Shown here one piece after another: positions 1 to 11,200 of a stretch of 64,000 bases of DNA. Both the position numbers and the translations under genes were made by a program. Each line of letters opens with the position of its first letter. Within the stretch, counting starts at the first letter, position 1. The notes below the pieces were generated by a model. It did no database searches. It was not told the DNA's origin and saw only the letters and a program-made list of their open reading frames with translations. Origin of the DNA: Ecdyonurus torrentis (Eukaryota > Arthropoda > Insecta > Ephemeroptera > Heptageniidae); contig CASGGR010000020.1 of NCBI GenBank assembly GCA_949318235.1, forward strand, positions 62,001 to 126,000, given 5' to 3'.

Positions 1-456
1 GTTTTGATGATTTCTTAAAAACTAAGAATGCTACAGTCACTAAATTTAACTCATTACATAGCTTTTTTAATTCTCTACAAAAAAGATGTCTTGAAGTTTT
101 TTGCTCCGACGCATACTTTTTGGGTTATTGACAATTTTAGTTTTCACTCATCATGTAGCCAAACCAAGTCATGAAACAAAGTTTCTATTTCAAGAACCAA
201 ATGTTATTGAATGATAAAAATCATACTTTTTACACGATTAAAACTAGTTTTGATGATTTCTCAAATACTAAGAATGCTACAGACATCCAATTTGATTAAA
301 AACATAGCTTTTTCAATTCTCTACAAAAAAGATGTCTTGAACTTTTTTGCTTCGACGCATACTTTTTGAGTTATTGACAATTTTAGTTTTCACTCATCAT
401 GTAGCCAAACCAAGTCATGAAACAAAGTTTCTATTTCAAGAACCAAATGTTATTGA

Positions 457-470
457 ATGATAAAAATCAT
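457..470. other. Short hairpin ATGAT-AAAA-ATCAT, repeated in most monomers
   Basis: Perfect 5-bp arms flank a 4-base loop at monomer positions 41-54. Type I changes only the loop (AGAA). Types E, L and Q change an arm (ATTAT). Confidence 0.65.
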
Positions 471-485
471 ACTTTTTACACGAAT

Positions 486-497
486 AAAACTAGTTTT
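486..497. other. 12-bp perfect palindrome AAAACTAGTTTT, present in nearly every monomer
   Basis: The sequence equals its own reverse complement and contains the SpeI recognition core ACTAGT. It sits at monomer positions 70-81. It is broken in B2 monomers (TAGTTATG) and in the L at 61661. It could be a dimer-protein site or simply a conserved stretch; the sequence does not decide. Confidence 0.75.
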
Positions 498-662
498 GAT
501 GATTTCTCAAAAACTAAGAATGCTACAGACATCAAATTTGACTCAAAACATAGCTTCTTCAATTGTCTACAAAAAAGATGTCTTGAACTGTTTTGCTCCG
601 ACGCATACTTTTTGGGTTATTGACAATTTTAGTTTTCACTCATCATGTAGCCAAACCAAGTC

Positions 663-908
663 TTGAAACAAAGTTTCTATTTCAAGAACCAAATGTTATT
701 GAATGATAAAAATCATACTTTTTACACGATTAAAACTAGTTTTGATGATTTCTCAAATACTAAGAATGCTACAGACATCCAATTTGATTAAAAACATAGC
801 TTTTTCAATTCTCTACAAAAAAGATGTCTTGAACTTTTTTGCTTCGACGCATACTTTTTGAGTTATTGACAATTTTAGTTTTCACTCATCATGTAGCCAA
901 ACCAAGTC
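663..908 (+). repeat. Exemplar monomer, type C
   Basis: Diagnostic features are CGATT, CTCAAATAC, ATCCAATTTGATTAAAA, CTTCG and TTTTTGAGTT. The linked pair CTTCG (position 182 T) and GAGT (position 199 A) is shared with C2, D, N, X and L but not with A, B, E, F, G, H or I. This marks two old 3' haplotypes. Confidence 0.87.
842..858 (+). other. Weak CENP-B-box-like match in CTTCG-type monomers
   Basis: Against the core NTTCGNNNNANNCGGGN, the bases TTCG, A and the first C match (6 of 9 fixed bases), but the GGG is TTT. Monomers with CTCCG match one base fewer. The match is too weak to call a functional site and is recorded only for its position at the conserved CpG cluster. Confidence 0.2.
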
Positions 909-1062
909 ATGAAACAAAGTTTCTATTTCAAGAACCAAATGTTATTGAATGATAAAAATCATACTTTTTACACGAATAAAACTAGTTTTGATGATTTCTC
1001 AAAAACTAAGAATGCTACAGACATCAAATTTGACTCAAAACATAGCTTCTTCAATTGTCTAC

Positions 1063-1086
1063 AAAAAAGATGTCTTGAACTTTTTT
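1063..1086. other. Inverted repeat AAAAAAG / CTTTTTT with 10-base loop
   Basis: Perfect 7-bp arms flank ATGTCTTGAA. It is intact in monomers with GAACTTTTTT and broken in B and F (GAAGTTTTTT) and in the GAACTG form of A. It looks like a terminator hairpin only by chance, since no gene ends here. Confidence 0.6.
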
Positions 1087-1154
1087 GCTCCGACGCATAC
1101 TTTTTGGGTTATTGACAATTTTAGTTTTCACTCATCATGTAGCCAAACCAAGTC

Positions 1155-1400
1155 ATGAAACAAAGTTTCTATTTCAAGAACCAAATGTTATTGAATGATA
1201 AAAATCATACTTTTTACACGAATAAAACTAGTTTTGATGATTTCTCAAAAACTAAGAATGCTACAGACATCAAATTTTACTCAAAACATAGCTTTTTTAA
1301 TTCTCTACAAAAAAGATGTCTTGAAGTTTTTTGCTCCGACGCATACTTTTTGGGTTATTGACAATTTTAGTTTTCACTCATCATGTAGCCAAACCAAGTC
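1155..1400 (+). repeat. Exemplar monomer, type B
   Basis: Diagnostic features are ATCAAATTTTACTC, CTTTTTTAATTCTC and GAAGTTTTTTGCTCC. In domain 1 it usually follows an A and is followed by a TTG-start monomer. Variant B2 (first at 22803) has TAGTTATG, which breaks the 12-bp palindrome. Confidence 0.85.
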
Positions 1401-1892
1401 TTGAAACAAAGTTTCTATTTCAAGAACCAAATGTTATTGAATGATAAAAATCATACTTTTTACACGAATAAAACTAGTTTTGATGATTTCTCAAAAACTA
1501 AGAATGCTACAGACATCAAATTTGACTCAAAACATAGCTTCTTCAATTGTCTACAAAAAAGATGTCTTGAACTTTTTTGCTCCGACGCATACTTTTTGGG
1601 TTATTGACAATTTTAGTTTTCACTCATCATGTAGCCAAACCAAGTCATGAAACAAAGTTTCTATTTCAAGAACCAAATGTTATTGAATGATAAAAATCAT
1701 ACTTTTTACACGAATAAAACTAGTTTTGATGATTTCTCAAAAACTAAGAATGCTACAGACATCAAATTTTACTCAAAACATAGCTTTTTTAATTCTCTAC
1801 AAAAAAGATGTCTTGAAGTTTTTTGCTCCGACGCATACTTTTTGGGTTATTGACAATTTTAGTTTTCACTCATCATGTAGCCAAACCAAGTC

Positions 1893-2138
1893 TTGAAACA
1901 AAGTTTCTATTTCAAGAACCAAATGTTATTGAATGATAAAAATCATACTTTTTACACGATTAAAACTAGTTTTGATGATTTCTCAAATACTAAGAATGCT
2001 ACAGACATCCAATTTAATTAAAATCATAGCTTTTTCAATTCTCTACAAAAAAGATGTCTTGAACTTTTTTGCTTCGACGCATACTTTTTGAGTTATTGAC
2101 AATTTTAGTTTTCACTCATCATGTAGCCAAACCAAGTC
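1893..2138 (+). repeat. Exemplar monomer, type C2
   Basis: This is like C but has AATTTAATTAAAATCATAG in the variable island. It is followed by an ATA-start monomer in the HORs. Confidence 0.85.
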
Positions 2139-3368
2139 ATAAAACAAAGTTTCTATTTCAAGAACCAAATGTTATTGAATGATAAAAATCATACTTTTTA
2201 CACGAATAAAACTAGTTTTGATGATTTCTCAAAAACTAAGAATGCTACAGACATCAAATTTGACTCAAAACATAGCTTCTTCAATTGTCTACAAAAAAGA
2301 TGTCTTGAACTGTTTTGCTCCGACGCATACTTTTTGGGTTATTGACAATTTTAGTTTTCACTCATCATGTAGCCAAACCAAGTCTTGAAACAAAGTTTCT
2401 ATTTCAAGAACCAAATGTTATTGAATGATAAAAATCATACTTTTTACACGATTAAAACTAGTTTTGATGATTTCTCAAATACTAAGAATGCTACAGACAT
2501 CCAATTTGATTAAAAACATAGCTTTTTCAATTCTCTACAAAAAAGATGTCTTGAACTTTTTTGCTTCGACGCATACTTTTTGAGTTATTGACAATTTTAG
2601 TTTTCACTCATCATGTAGCCAAACCAAGTCATGAAACAAAGTTTCTATTTCAAGAACCAAATGTTATTGAATGATAAAAATCATACTTTTTACACGAATA
2701 AAACTAGTTTTGATGATTTCTCAAAAACTAAGAATGCTACAGACATCAAATTTGACTCAAAACATAGCTTCTTCAATTGTCTACAAAAAAGATGTCTTGA
2801 ACTTTTTTGCTCCGACGCATACTTTTTGGGTTATTGACAATTTTAGTTTTCACTCATCATGTAGCCAAACCAAGTCATGAAACAAAGTTTCTATTTCAAG
2901 AACCAAATGTTATTGAATGATAAAAATCATACTTTTTACACGAATAAAACTAGTTTTGATGATTTCTCAAAAACTAAGAATGCTACAGACATCAAATTTT
3001 ACTCAAAACATAGCTTTTTTAATTCTCTACAAAAAAGATGTCTTGAAGTTTTTTGCTCCGACGCATACTTTTTGGGTTATTGACAATTTTAGTTTTCACT
3101 CATCATGTAGCCAAACCAAGTCTTGAAACAAAGTTTCTATTTCAAGAACCAAATGTTATTGAATGATAAAAATCATACTTTTTACACGATTAAAACTAGT
3201 TTTGATGATTTCTCAAATACTAAGAATGCTACAGACATCCAATTTAATTAAAATCATAGCTTTTTCAATTCTCTACAAAAAAGATGTCTTGAACTTTTTT
3301 GCTTCGACGCATACTTTTTGAGTTATTGACAATTTTAGTTTTCACTCATCATGTAGCCAAACCAAGTC

Positions 3369-3614
3369 ATAAAACAAAGTTTCTATTTCAAGAACCAAAT
3401 GTTATTGAATGATAAAAATCATACTTTTTACACGAATAAAACTAGTTTTGATGATTTCTCAAAAACTAAGAATGCTACAGACATCAAATTTAACCCAAAA
3501 CATAGCTTCTTCAATTGTCTACAAAAAAGATGTCTTGAACTTTTTTGCTCCGACGCATACTTTTTGGGTTATTGACAATTTTAGTTTTCACTCATCATGT
3601 AGCCAAACCAAGTC
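3369..3614 (+). repeat. Exemplar monomer, type G
   Basis: This is an A-like monomer with ATCAAATTTAACCC. It precedes D or E in the domain 1 units, and in domain 2 it occurs with an ATG start (24524 and 28952). Confidence 0.84.
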
Positions 3615-3860
3615 ATAAAACAAAGTTTCTATTTCAAGAACCAAATGTTATTGAATGATAAAAATCATACTTTTTACACGAATAAAACTAGTTTTGATGA
3701 TTTCTTAAATACTAAGAATGCTACAGACATCCAATTTGATTAAAAACATAGCTTTTTCAATTCTCTACAAAAAAGATGTCGTGAACTTTTTTGCTTCGAC
3801 GCATACTTTTTGAGTTATTGACAATTTTAGTTTTCACTCATCATGTAGCCAAACCAAGTC
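3615..3860 (+). repeat. Exemplar monomer, type D
   Basis: Diagnostic features are CGAAT, CTTAAATAC, ATCCAATTTGATT, GATGTCGTGAAC and the CTTCG/GAGT 3' haplotype. It is followed by E in domains 1 to 3, and by Q in domain 4. Variant D2 (first at 40020) has CTCAAAAAC instead. Confidence 0.84.
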
Positions 3861-4106
3861 ATAAAACAAAGTTTCTATTTCAAGAACCAAATGTTATTGA
3901 ATGATAAAAATTATACTTTTTACACGAATAAAACTAGTTTTGATGATTTCTCAAAAACTAAGAATGCTACAGACATCTTATTTAACTCAAAACATAGCTT
4001 TTTTAATTCTCTACAAAAAAGATGTCTTGAACTTTTTTGCTCCGACGCATACTTTTTGGGTTATTGACAATTTTAGTTTTCACTCATCATGTAGCCAAAC
4101 CTAGTC
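3861..4106 (+). repeat. Exemplar monomer, type E (end of each domain 1 HOR)
   Basis: Diagnostic features are AAAATTATAC, ATCTTATTTAACTC and a CCTAGTC end. The ATTAT change breaks the ATGAT/ATCAT hairpin that other types keep. Confidence 0.86.
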
Positions 4107-4352
4107 ATGAAACAAAGTTTCTATTTCAAGAACCAAATGTTATTGAATGATAAAAATCATACTTTTTACACGATTAAAACTAGTTTTGATGATTTCTTAA
4201 AAACTAAGAATGCTACAGTCACTAAATTTAACTCATTACATAGCTTTTTTAATTCTCTACAAAAAAGATGTCTTGAAGTTTTTTGCTCCGACGCATACTT
4301 TTTGGGTTATTGACAATTTTAGTTTTCACTCATCATGTAGCCAAACCAAGTC
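4107..4352 (+). repeat. Exemplar monomer, type F (start of each domain 1 HOR)
   Basis: Diagnostic features are CGATT, CTTAAAAAC, ACAGTCACTAAATTTAAC, CATTACATAG and GAAGTTTTTTGC. The variant F2 (21327) has AAACTTAG and is confined to domain 2. Confidence 0.86.
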
Positions 4353-5582
4353 ATGAAACAAAGTTTCTATTTCAAGAACCAAATGTTATTGAATGATAAA
4401 AATCATACTTTTTACACGATTAAAACTAGTTTTGATGATTTCTCAAATACTAAGAATGCTACAGACATCCAATTTGATTAAAAACATAGCTTTTTCAATT
4501 CTCTACAAAAAAGATGTCTTGAACTTTTTTGCTTCGACGCATACTTTTTGAGTTATTGACAATTTTAGTTTTCACTCATCATGTAGCCAAACCAAGTCAT
4601 GAAACAAAGTTTCTATTTCAAGAACCAAATGTTATTGAATGATAAAAATCATACTTTTTACACGATTAAAACTAGTTTTGATGATTTCTCAAAAACTAAG
4701 AATGCTACAGACATCAAATTTGACTCAAAACATAGCTTCTTCAATTGTCTACAAAAAAGATGTCTTGAACTTTTTTGCTCCGACGCATACTTTTTGGGTT
4801 ATTGACAATTTTAGTTTTCACTCATCATGTAGCCAAACCAAGTCTTGAAACAAAGTTTCTATTTCAAGAACCAAATGTTATTGAATGATAAAAATCATAC
4901 TTTTTACACGATTAAAACTAGTTTTGATGATTTCTCAAATACAAAGAATGCTACAGACATCCAATTTGATTAAAAACATAGCTTTTTCAATTCTCTACAA
5001 AAAAGATGTCTTGAACTTTTTTGCTTCGACGCATACTTTTTGAGTTATTGACAATTTTAGTTTTCACTCATCATGTAGCCAAACCAAGTCATGAAACAAA
5101 GTTTCTATTTCAAGAACCAAATGTTATTGAATGATAAAAATCATACTTTTTACACGAATAAAACTAGTTTTGATGATTTCTCAAAAACTAAGAATGCTAC
5201 AGACATCAAATTTGACTCAAAACATAGCTTCTTCAATTGTCTACAAAAAAGATGTCTTGAAGTTTTTTGCTCCGACGCATACTTTTTGGGTTATTGACAA
5301 TTTTAGTTTTCACTCATCATGTAGCCAAACCAAGTCATGAAACAAAGTTTCTATTTCAAGAACCAAATGTTATTGAATGATAAAAATCATACTTTTTACA
5401 CGAATAAAACTAGTTTTGATGATTTCTCAAAAACTAAGAATGCTACAGACATCAAATTTTACTCAAAACATAGCTTTTTTAATTCTCTACAAAAAAGATG
5501 TCTTGAAGTTTTTTGCTCCGACGCATACTTTTTGGGTTATTGACAATTTTAGTTTTCACTCATCATGTAGCCAAACCAAGTC

Positions 5583-5828
5583 TTGAAACAAAGTTTCTAT
5601 TTCAAGAACCAAATGTTATTGAATGATAAAAATCATACTTTTTACACGATTAAAACTAGTTTTGATGATTTCTCAAATACTAAGAATGCTACAGACATCC
5701 AATTTGATTAAAAACATAGCTTTTTCAATTCTCTACAAAAAAGATGTCTTGAACTTTTTTGCTCCGACGCATACTTTTTGGGTTATTGACAATTTTAGTT
5801 TTCACTCATCATGTAGCCAAACCAAGTC
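5583..5828 (+). repeat. Hybrid monomer C/G: junction of a one-monomer loss
   Basis: The front is type C up to GAAC. The back is CTCCG and GGGT followed by the ATA start of E, as after G. The neighbouring 9-monomer unit has separate C and G monomers here, so a crossover between them removed 246 bp. Confidence 0.8.
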
Positions 5829-6074
5829 ATAAAACAAAGTTTCTATTTCAAGAACCAAATGTTATTGAATGATAAAAATTATACTTTTTACACGAATAAA
5901 ACTAGTTTTGATGATTTCTCAAAAACTAAGAATGCTACAGGCATCTTATTTAACTCAAAACATAGCTTTTTTAATTCTCTACAAAAAAGATGTCTTGAAC
6001 TTTTTTGCTCCGACGCATACTTTTTGGGTTATTGACAATTTTAGTTTTCACTCATCATGTAGCCAAACCTAGTC

Positions 6075-8288
6075 ATGAAACAAAGTTTCTATTTCAAGAA
6101 CCAAATGTTATTGAATGATAAAAATCATACTTTTTACACGATTAAAACTAGTTTTGATGATTTCTTAAAAACTAAGAATGCTACAGTCACTAAATTTAAC
6201 TCATTACATAGCTTTTTTAATTCTCTACAAAAAAGATGTCTTGAAGTTTTTTGCTCCGACGCATACTTTTTGGGTTATTGACAATTTTAGTTTTCACTCA
6301 TCATGTAGCCAAACCAAGTCATGAAACAAAGTTTCTATTTCAAGAACCAAATGTTATTGAATGATAAAAATCATACTTTTTACACGATTAAAACTAGTTT
6401 TGATGATTTCTCAAATACTAAGAATGCTACAGACATCCAATTTGATTAAAAACATAGCTTTTTCAATTCTCTACAAAAAAGATGTCTTGAACTTTTTTGC
6501 TTCGACGCATACTTTTTGAGTTATTGACAATTTTAGTTTTCACTCATCATGTAGCCAAACCAAGTCATGAAACAAAGTTTCTATTTCAAGAACCAAATGT
6601 TATTGAATGATAAAAATCATACTTTTTACACGAATAAAACTAGTTTTGATGATTTCTCAAAAACTAAGAATGCTACAGACATCAAATTTGACTCAAAACA
6701 TAGCTTCTTCAATTGTCTACAAAAAAGATGTCTTGAACTGTTTTGCTCCGACGCATACTTTTTGGGTTATTGACAATTTTAGTTTTCACTCATCATGTAG
6801 CCAAACCAAGTCTTGAAACAAAGTTTCTATTTCAAGAACCAAATGTTATTGAATGATAAAAATCATACTTTTTACACGATTAAAACTAGTTTTGATGATT
6901 TCTCAAATACTAAGAATGCTACAGACATCCAATTTGATTAAAAACATAGCTTTTTCAATTCTCTACAAAAAAGATGTCTTGAACTTTTTTGCTTCGACGC
7001 ATACTTTTTGAGTTATTGACAATTTTAGTTTTCACTCATCATGTAGCCAAACCAAGTCATGAAACAAAGTTTCTATTTCAAGAACCAAATGTTATTGAAT
7101 GATAAAAATCATACTTTTTACACGAATAAAACTAGTTTTGATGATTTCTCAAAAACTAAGAATGCTACAGACATCAAATTTGACTCAAAACATAGCTTCT
7201 TCAATTGTCTACAAAAAAGATGTCTTGAAGTTTTTTGCTCCGACGCATACTTTTTGGGTTATTGACAATTTTAGTTTTCACTCATCATGTAGCCAAACCA
7301 AGTCATGAAACAAAGTTTCTATTTCAAGAACCAAATGTTATTGAATGATAAAAATCATACTTTTTACACGAATAAAACTAGTTTTGATGATTTCTCAAAA
7401 ACTAAGAATGCTACAGACATCAAATTTTACTCAAAACATAGCTTTTTTAATTCTCTACAAAAAAGATGTCTTGAAGTTTTTTGCTCCGACGCATACTTTT
7501 TGGGTTATTGACAATTTTAGTTTTCACTCATCATGTAGCCAAACCAAGTCTTGAAACAAAGTTTCTATTTCAAGAACCAAATGTTATTGAATGATAAAAA
7601 TCATACTTTTTACACGATTAAAACTAGTTTTGATGATTTCTCAAATACTAAGAATGCTACAGACATCCAATTTGATTAAAAACATAGCTTTTTCAATTCT
7701 CTACAAAAAAGATGTCTTGAACTTTTTTGCTTCGACGCATACTTTTTGAGTTATTGACAATTTTAGTTTTCACTCATCATGTAGCCAAACCAAGTCATAA
7801 AACAAAGTTTCTATTTCAAGAACCAAATGTTATTGAATGATAAAAATCATACTTTTTACACGAATAAAACTAGTTTTGATGATTTCTCAAAAACTAAGAA
7901 TGCTACAGACATCAAATTTAACCCAAAACATAGCTTCTTCAATTGTCTACAAAAAAGATGTCTTGAACTTTTTTGCTCCGACGCATACTTTTTGGGTTAT
8001 TGACAATTTTAGTTTTCACTCATCATGTAGCCAAACCAAGTCATAAAACAAAGTTTCTATTTCAAGAACCAAATGTTATTGAATGATAAAAATTATACTT
8101 TTTACACGAATAAAACTAGTTTTGATGATTTCTCAAAAACTAAGAATGCTACAGGCATCTTATTTAACTCAAAACATAGCTTTTTTAATTCTCTACAAAA
8201 AAGATGTCTTGAACTTTTTTGCTCCGACGCATACTTTTTGGGTTATTGACAATTTTAGTTTTCACTCATCATGTAGCCAAACCTAGTC
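6075..8288 (+). repeat. HOR unit 3, 9 monomers (2214 bp)
   Basis: The order is F-C-A-C-A(GAAG)-B-C-G-E. It has the same size and order as unit 6 at 16161-18374, 41 monomers (10086 bp) downstream. The D monomer seen before E in the 17-monomer unit is missing. Confidence 0.88.
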
Positions 8289-11200
8289 ATGAAACAAAGT
8301 TTCTATTTCAAGAACCAAATGTTATTGAATGATAAAAATCATACTTTTTACACGATTAAAACTAGTTTTGATGATTTCTTAAAAACTAAGAATGCTACAG
8401 TCACTAAATTTAACTCATTACATAGCTTTTTTAATTCTCTACAAAAAAGATGTCTTGAAGTTTTTTGCTCCGACGCATACTTTTTGGGTTATTGACAATT
8501 TTAGTTTTCACTCATCATGTAGCCAAACCAAGTCATGAAACAAAGTTTCTATTTCAAGAACCAAATGTTATTGAATGATAAAAATCATACTTTTTACACG
8601 ATTAAAACTAGTTTTGATGATTTCTCAAATACTAAGAATGCTACAGACATCCAATTTGATTAAAAACATAGCTTTTTCAATTCTCTACAAAAAAGATGTC
8701 TTGAACTTTTTTGCTTCGACGCATACTTTTTGAGTTATTGACAATTTTAGTTTTCACTCATCATGTAGCCAAACCAAGTCATGAAACAAAGTTTCTATTT
8801 CAAGAACCAAATGTTATTGAATGATAAAAATCATACTTTTTACACGAATAAAACTAGTTTTGATGATTTCTCAAAAACTAAGAATGCTACAGACATCAAA
8901 TTTGACTCAAAACATAGCTTCTTCAATTGTCTACAAAAAAGATGTCTTGAACTGTTTTGCTCCGACGCATACTTTTTGGGTTATTGACAATTTTAGTTTT
9001 CACTCATCATGTAGCCAAACCAAGTCTTGAAACAAAGTTTCTATTTCAAGAACCAAATGTTATTGAATGATAAAAATCATACTTTTTACACGATTAAAAC
9101 TAGTTTTGATGATTTCTCAAATACTAAGAATGCTACAGACATCCAATTTGATTAAAAACATAGCTTTTTCAATTCTCTACAAAAAAGATGTCTTGAACTT
9201 TTTTGCTTCGACGCATACTTTTTGAGTTATTGACAATTTTAGTTTTCACTCATCATGTAGCCAAACCAAGTCATGAAACAAAGTTTCTATTTCAAGAACC
9301 AAATGTTATTGAATGATAAAAATCATACTTTTTACACGAATAAAACTAGTTTTGATGATTTCTCAAAAACTAAGAATGCTACAGACATCAAATTTGACTC
9401 AAAACATAGCTTCTTCAATTGTCTACAAAAAAGATGTCTTGAACTTTTTTGCTCCGACGCATACTTTTTGGGTTATTGACAATTTTAGTTTTCACTCATC
9501 ATGTAGCCAAACCAAGTCATGAAACAAAGTTTCTATTTCAAGAACCAAATGTTATTGAATGATAAAAATCATACTTTTTACACGAATAAAACTAGTTTTG
9601 ATGATTTCTCAAAAACTAAGAATGCTACAGACATCAAATTTTACTCAAAACATAGCTTTTTTAATTCTCTACAAAAAAGATGTCTTGAAGTTTTTTGCTC
9701 CGACGCATACTTTTTGGGTTATTGACAATTTTAGTTTTCACTCATCATGTAGCCAAACCAAGTCTTGAAACAAAGTTTCTATTTCAAGAACCAAATGTTA
9801 TTGAATGATAAAAATCATACTTTTTACACGAATAAAACTAGTTTTGATGATTTCTCAAAAACTAAGAATGCTACAGACATCAAATTTGACTCAAAACATA
9901 GCTTCTTCAATTGTCTACAAAAAAGATGTCTTGAACTTTTTTGCTCCGACGCATACTTTTTGGGTTATTGACAATTTTAGTTTTCACTCATCATGTAGCC
10001 AAACCAAGTCATGAAACAAAGTTTCTATTTCAAGAACCAAATGTTATTGAATGATAAAAATCATACTTTTTACACGAATAAAACTAGTTTTGATGATTTC
10101 TCAAAAACTAAGAATGCTACAGACATCAAATTTTACTCAAAACATAGCTTTTTTAATTCTCTACAAAAAAGATGTCTTGAAGTTTTTTGCTCCGACGCAT
10201 ACTTTTTGGGTTATTGACAATTTTAGTTTTCACTCATCATGTAGCCAAACCAAGTCTTGAAACAAAGTTTCTATTTCAAGAACCAAATGTTATTGAATGA
10301 TAAAAATCATACTTTTTACACGATTAAAACTAGTTTTGATGATTTCTCAAATACTAAGAATGCTACAGACATCCAATTTAATTAAAATCATAGCTTTTTC
10401 AATTCTCTACAAAAAAGATGTCTTGAACTTTTTTGCTTCGACGCATACTTTTTGAGTTATTGACAATTTTAGTTTTCACTCATCATGTAGCCAAACCAAG
10501 TCATAAAACAAAGTTTCTATTTCAAGAACCAAATGTTATTGAATGATAAAAATCATACTTTTTACACGAATAAAACTAGTTTTGATGATTTCTCAAAAAC
10601 TAAGAATGCTACAGACATCAAATTTGACTCAAAACATAGCTTCTTCAATTGTCTACAAAAAAGATGTCTTGAACTGTTTTGCTCCGACGCATACTTTTTG
10701 GGTTATTGACAATTTTAGTTTTCACTCATCATGTAGCCAAACCAAGTCTTGAAACAAAGTTTCTATTTCAAGAACCAAATGTTATTGAATGATAAAAATC
10801 ATACTTTTTACACGATTAAAACTAGTTTTGATGATTTCTCAAATACTAAGAATGCTACAGACATCCAATTTGATTAAAAACATAGCTTTTTCAATTCTCT
10901 ACAAAAAAGATGTCTTGAACTTTTTTGCTCCGACGCATACTTTTTGGGTTATTGACAATTTTAGTTTTCACTCATCATGTAGCCAAACCAAGTCTTGAAA
11001 CAAAGTTTCTATTTCAAGAACCAAATGTTATTGAATGATAAAAATCATACTTTTTACACGATTAAAACTAGTTTTGATGATTTCTCAAATACTAAGAATG
11101 CTACAGACATCCAATTTAATTAAAATCATAGCTTTTTCAATTCTCTACAAAAAAGATGTCTTGAACTTTTTTGCTTCGACGCATACTTTTTGAGTTATTG

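Larger units (their letters stand above)
417..662 (+). repeat. Reference monomer, type A (GAACTG form)
   Basis: This is a good reference for the 246-bp unit. Taking 417 as position 1, the landmarks are a hairpin-forming ATGATAAAAATCAT at 41-54, the palindrome AAAACTAGTTTT at 70-81, the variable island at about 92-150, the AAAAAAG tract at 155-161, the CpG pair CCGACGC at 183-189, and the conserved tail from about 200. It has three CpG sites. The frequent A variant with GAACTT is seen at 909. Confidence 0.9.
1..4106 (+). repeat. HOR unit 1, 17-monomer type (first F truncated by window edge)
   Basis: The monomer order is F(partial)-C-A-C-A-B-A-B-C2-A-C-A-B-C2-G-D-E. The order matches unit 5 (11979-16160) monomer for monomer, including the GAACTG form of A at monomers 3 and 10. 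The first F lacks about 76 bases cut off by the window edge. I take this as the parental HOR of domain 1. Confidence 0.9.
4107..6074 (+). repeat. HOR unit 2, 8 monomers (1968 bp)
   Basis: The order is F-C-A-C-A-B-C/G-E. The third monomer (4599) is an A with the CGATT front of C. The fifth (5091) is an A with the GAAG of B. The seventh (5583) has a C front and a G-like back. Compared with the 9-monomer unit next to it, exactly one monomer is missing at that junction. E here carries GGCATCTT instead of GACATCTT, as in units 3 and 6. Confidence 0.88.

Noticed and set aside
614..620. GGGTTAT as a telomere-like repeat remnant
   Set aside because: It is a single 7-base word per monomer with no tandem run, and it is GAGTTAT in the other haplotype.
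417..623. 68-codon ORF repeated every 246 or 492 bp
   Set aside because: It recurs only because the monomer recurs, overlaps another ORF of similar length in a second frame, is destroyed by in-frame stops in C, C2, D and N monomers, and has no recognisable domain. It is not annotated as CDS.
621..636. TTGACA followed by AT-rich DNA, resembling a bacterial -35 element
   Set aside because: It occurs in every monomer as part of ATTGACAATTTTAG. There is no gene downstream and the array is eukaryotic in character.
842..858. True CENP-B box
   Set aside because: The essential CGGG end is CTTT. Only 6 of 9 fixed bases match, and more than half the monomer types have CTCCG instead.
1063..1086. AAAAAAG...CTTTTTT as a rho-independent terminator
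   Set aside because: The stem is nearly all A-T, there is no gene upstream, and many monomers have a broken stem. It is simple AT-rich symmetry.
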